This document shows, piece after piece, positions 7,087 through 8,440 of a DNA stretch of 8,440 nt. Numbering within the stretch: the first letter of the stretch is position 1; the number at the start of each line of letters is the position of its first letter. The stretch comes from Alphaproteobacteria bacterium. Its GTDB lineage: Bacteria; Pseudomonadota; Alphaproteobacteria; Rickettsiales; SXRF01. The stretch covers positions 1 through 8,440 of the forward strand of contig JAFATP010000123.1 in the NCBI GenBank assembly GCA_019243895.1, given 5' to 3'. Below the pieces are notes generated by a model that was given only the letters and a program-made list of their open reading frames with translations, had not been told where the DNA came from and searched no databases. A program made the translations under genes and the position numbers.

Positions 7087-8103
7087 ATGGCTAATACCCG
7101 TTACTTTGATGGCGGACGCGCTTCCAGCAAGCTTGGCGAAGCCGCCAAGCTCAAGCGGCTCGAGATCATGAAAGGCGGCAAGCTGCTCATCACCCCTGCC
7201 GAGCGCTATAAGCGCATCTTGGATAAAAAAACCCAGGAACATCAGGAAAAGGCGGCATTGGAGCGCGCCGCGCAGGGCGGCAAGCTCTCCAAGCGCACGA
7301 TGCAGGCCCTGGCCGAGCGTGCTAAGAAAAAAGCCATCAAAGAAGAAAAGGCGCTGCGCCAGATGGTGGCCATCAAGCCGCGCCAATACGGCGATTTGGG
7401 CAGGATCGACGGCAAAGGACGGGTATTCGACCAGGAAAGCAACATCACGCTGCGGGTAGACGGCAAAACCGGCAAGGTCAAAACCCAGGGCGGCTGGGTG
7501 GTGGGCAAGTATCGCCCGAAATCCTTTATGCATGAAAGCTTCATGAAGGATAACATCGTCAAGCACAGCCCGTATCACATCCGCCTGCGGCAGGCGCAAT
7601 TGCAGCAACAGGTGGCGCTGATGTATGCCATGCAGCAGCAAGGCATGATGATGCATCACGATTCCAGCGGGAACAATAACGCCTTCAGCCTTTACGGCCC
7701 CCAGGACACCGCGGGCCGCGGCAATATGGGCGTCACCGGCTGGGGCGTGATGAGCAATAACGTGCACGGCACCTACGGCGAAAACGCCTGGGGCACCTTT
7801 GCTGACAACGTGTGGGGGAAAGCCGAGAGCAACATCTGGGGCGGCATCGGCGAAGGCGGCGGCTTATGGAAAAGCGCCGGACACAAGGTGTGGGGCTCGG
7901 GCCGCCAGGGGCAGAAGAATTACATCAAGATCGGGCTCGGTATCGCCGCCGCCTTCTTCGGCCTGGCGCGCCGCAACCGCTATGCGAACAAGCTGCGCGG
8001 CGCCGGCGGAGCGCACGAAACCCACGTGGTGCGAAGCGGTGCGGGCGGGCGCAGCAGCGGCGGCGGGCGCAGCAGCGGCCGTACCGGTGGCGGCGGGCAT
8101 TAG
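7087..8103 (+). CDS. Unrecognised basic protein with Trp-Gly octapeptide repeats and Gly/Arg-rich tail
   Basis: 338 residues; I do not recognise the family. Parts in order: a basic, Lys/Glu/Ala-rich predicted helical region (about 15-95, possibly coiled-coil); a likely beta section (about 100-145, GKGRVFDQESNITLRVDG then GKVKTQGGWVVGKYRPKS); a Gln/Met/His-rich stretch (168-191, with QLQQQ, MQQQGMMMHH); five octapeptides (219-258) of the form Trp-Gly-4x-Asn-Val/Ala/Ile; a hydrophobic segment (about 280-294, IKIGLGIAAAFFGLA) followed by RRNR; and a Gly/Ser/Arg tail (318-338). No signal peptide. The start ATG has GGGGGA eight bases upstream. Codon use matches the neighbours and the frame is clean, so I take it as real. 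The stop TAG is the first triplet of a palindromic element, so the C-terminus may have been set by an insertion. It could be a membrane-associated or DNA/RNA-binding protein; neither is shown. Confidence 0.8.
   Translation: MANTRYFDGGRASSKLGEAAKLKRLEIMKGGKLLITPAERYKRILDKKTQEHQEKAALERAAQGGKLSKRTMQALAERAKKKAIKEEKALRQMVAIKPRQYGDLGRIDGKGRVFDQESNITLRVDGKTGKVKTQGGWVVGKYRPKSFMHESFMKDNIVKHSPYHIRLRQAQLQQQVALMYAMQQQGMMMHHDSSGNNNAFSLYGPQDTAGRGNMGVTGWGVMSNNVHGTYGENAWGTFADNVWGKAESNIWGGIGEGGGLWKSAGHKVWGSGRQGQKNYIKIGLGIAAAFFGLARRNRYANKLRGAGGAHETHVVRSGAGGRSSGGGRSSGRTGGGGH
7741..7860 (+). repeat. Five in-frame 24-bp repeats encoding Trp-Gly octapeptides
   Basis: The units are WGVMSNNV, HGTYGENA, WGTFADNV, WGKAESNI and WGGIGEGG, with exact eight-residue spacing and no gaps. 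Trp (once His) is at position 1, Gly at 2, Asn at 7 in four units and Val/Ala/Ile at 8 in four. At DNA level similarity is modest, so these are old, protein-selected repeats rather than a recent slippage product. Confidence 0.8.
8095..8100. repeat. Left copy of 6-bp direct repeat flanking the palindrome
   Basis: GGGCAT directly abuts the left tip of the palindrome (TAGAGC) and recurs at 8226-8231 directly after its right tip. This is the pattern of a target-site duplication. It lies in the last two sense codons of the preceding gene. Confidence 0.55.
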
Positions 8104-8225
8104 AGCATTTTCCATTTAATCGTGCGCGTCGTTATCCTTCGGTTCGCCGTGCTCACGTACGTCACTGTACGCTCCGCGCGACTCACCTCGGCTGCCTAGC
8201 GCACAATCAAAGCGAAAACGCTCTA
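8101..8225. mobile_element. 125-bp imperfect palindrome, putative REP/MITE-like element
   Basis: Arms 8101-8127 and 8199-8225 match as inverted repeats at 22 of 27 positions, with perfect tips TAGAGC/GCTCTA and perfect inner GTGCGC/GCGCAC. A small central stem (CGTAC 8156-8160, GTACG 8167-8171) shares the same dyad axis, and the intervening stretches pair partly. Four of the five arm mismatches are A/C oppositions on the plus strand, so they would be G-U wobble pairs in a minus-strand transcript. Six-base direct repeats GGGCAT flank both tips. It encodes no protein. I read it as a small non-autonomous inserted element; the tip resembles palindromic repeats I recall from Rhizobiales. It may also end transcription of the preceding gene. 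Confidence 0.65.
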
Positions 8226-8231
8226 GGGCAT
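8226..8231. repeat. Right copy of 6-bp direct repeat flanking the palindrome
   Basis: This GGGCAT copy is identical to 8095-8100 and directly follows the right tip GCTCTA. A six-base match at both exact boundaries is unlikely by chance, but it is short. Confidence 0.55.
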
Positions 8232-8242
8232 TCCGGTTTTTG

Positions 8243-8271
8243 TTGTCAGCGCGCGGCGTTGCCGTTACACC
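8243..8271 (+). promoter_or_regulatory. Weak candidate promoter for tRNA-Leu
   Basis: TTGTCA (8243-8248, 5/6 to the -35 consensus), a 17-base spacer and TACACC (8266-8271, 3/6 to the -10) would start a transcript about 15 bases before the tRNA. An alternative is CATAAT (8280-8285) with TTGCCG (8259-8264), but its 15-base spacer is short and it would start almost on the tRNA 5' end. Confidence 0.25.
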
Positions 8272-8292
8272 TAGCATCGCATAATCGTCCAT

Positions 8293-8378
8293 GCCCCGGT
8301 GGTGAAATGGTAGACGCGCTGGACTCAAAATCCAGTGTCCGCGAGGACATGTCAGTTCGAGTCTGACCCGGGGCACCA
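8293..8378 (+). tRNA. tRNA-Leu, anticodon CAA
   Basis: A complete 86-base class II tRNA with encoded CCA. The acceptor GCCCCGG (8293-8299) pairs with CCGGGGC (8368-8374), discriminator A, then CCA. The anticodon stem CTGGA/TCCAG encloses the loop CTCAAAA, giving anticodon CAA (8326-8328), which reads UUG. A long variable arm (TGTCC GCGA GGACA), typical of leucine tRNAs, is followed by the T arm GTCAG/CTGAC with loop TTCGAGT. It should supply Leu-UUG decoding. It stands alone on the plus strand behind the palindromic element. Confidence 0.97.
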
Positions 8379-8382
8379 CTTA

Positions 8383-8417
8383 GCTTTTCTTAATGAGCAA
8401 AGCGAATTTAGAAAAGC
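8383..8417. repeat. Inverted repeat after the tRNA, possible transcript end
   Basis: GCTTTTCT (8383-8390) pairs perfectly with AGAAAAGC (8410-8417) across a 19-base loop. It begins five bases after the tRNA CCA. No T-run follows on either strand, so it is not a standard intrinsic terminator; it may instead be a repeat or a 3' processing structure. Confidence 0.35.
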
Positions 8418-8440
8418 GAGTGTCCGCCGTAGCCTTGGCG

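Noticed and set aside
8132..8140. DnaA-box-like TTATCCTTC
   Set aside because: Weak match lying inside the palindromic element; better explained as part of its arm.
8293..8440. Integration (att) site at the tRNA 3' end
   Set aside because: No direct repeat of the tRNA 3' end and no integrase in the window; the downstream inverted repeat alone is not evidence.

Overview
The window looks like a chromosomal core region of a proteobacterium, most likely an alphaproteobacterium. The inference rests on rpsT lying just upstream of dnaA, the order dnaA-dnaN-recF, the CP4-like (class II) look of the AroA motifs, AroA followed directly by cytidylate kinase, the DnaA C-terminal signature, and a CCA end encoded in the tRNA gene. 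Base composition is uniformly GC-rich. I cannot name the genus.

Left part, minus strand (1-3835): in transcription order rpsT (ribosomal protein S20), a single-domain rhodanese, dnaA (replication initiator), dnaN (beta sliding clamp) and the first 72 codons of recF, which runs off the left edge. The genes are tightly packed. The rhodanese overlaps dnaA by 16 bases and dnaN overlaps recF by GTGA; only dnaA and dnaN are separated, by 273 bases holding a hairpin, an AT-rich patch and one weak DnaA-box-like site. This ties protein synthesis (S20) to chromosome replication (initiator, clamp, RecF).

Middle part, plus strand (4013-5998): one uninterrupted 661-codon gene divergent from rpsT. Residues 1 to about 437 are a complete EPSP synthase (AroA, shikimate pathway) and about 446-661 a complete cytidylate kinase (Cmk). 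The usual next gene in alphaproteobacteria, rpsA, is absent. Two minus-strand genes converge on it instead: an exported DUF192 protein (6581-7030) and a diverged DUF192-like paralogue (5952-6584) with an Ala/Pro-rich tail. They overlap by ATGA, and the paralogue's 3' end overlaps the 3' end of the kinase on a 33-bp tandem duplication.

Right part, plus strand (7087-8378): an unrecognised 338-residue protein with a basic helical N-terminus, Gln/Met-rich segment, five tandem octapeptides with a Trp-Gly / Asn pattern, a short hydrophobic stretch and a Gly/Arg/Ser tail. Its stop codon is the first three bases of a 125-bp imperfect palindrome (8101-8225) bounded by the 6-bp direct repeat GGGCAT, as expected for an inserted small non-autonomous element. 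A complete tRNA-Leu(CAA) follows.

The replication and shikimate/nucleotide genes are ordinary housekeeping genes. The points that stand out are the octapeptide protein, the palindromic element that supplies its stop codon, the diverged DUF192 pair, the AroA-Cmk fusion and a strong-looking promoter antisense to rpsT. No CRISPR array, IS transposase or defence system is visible.
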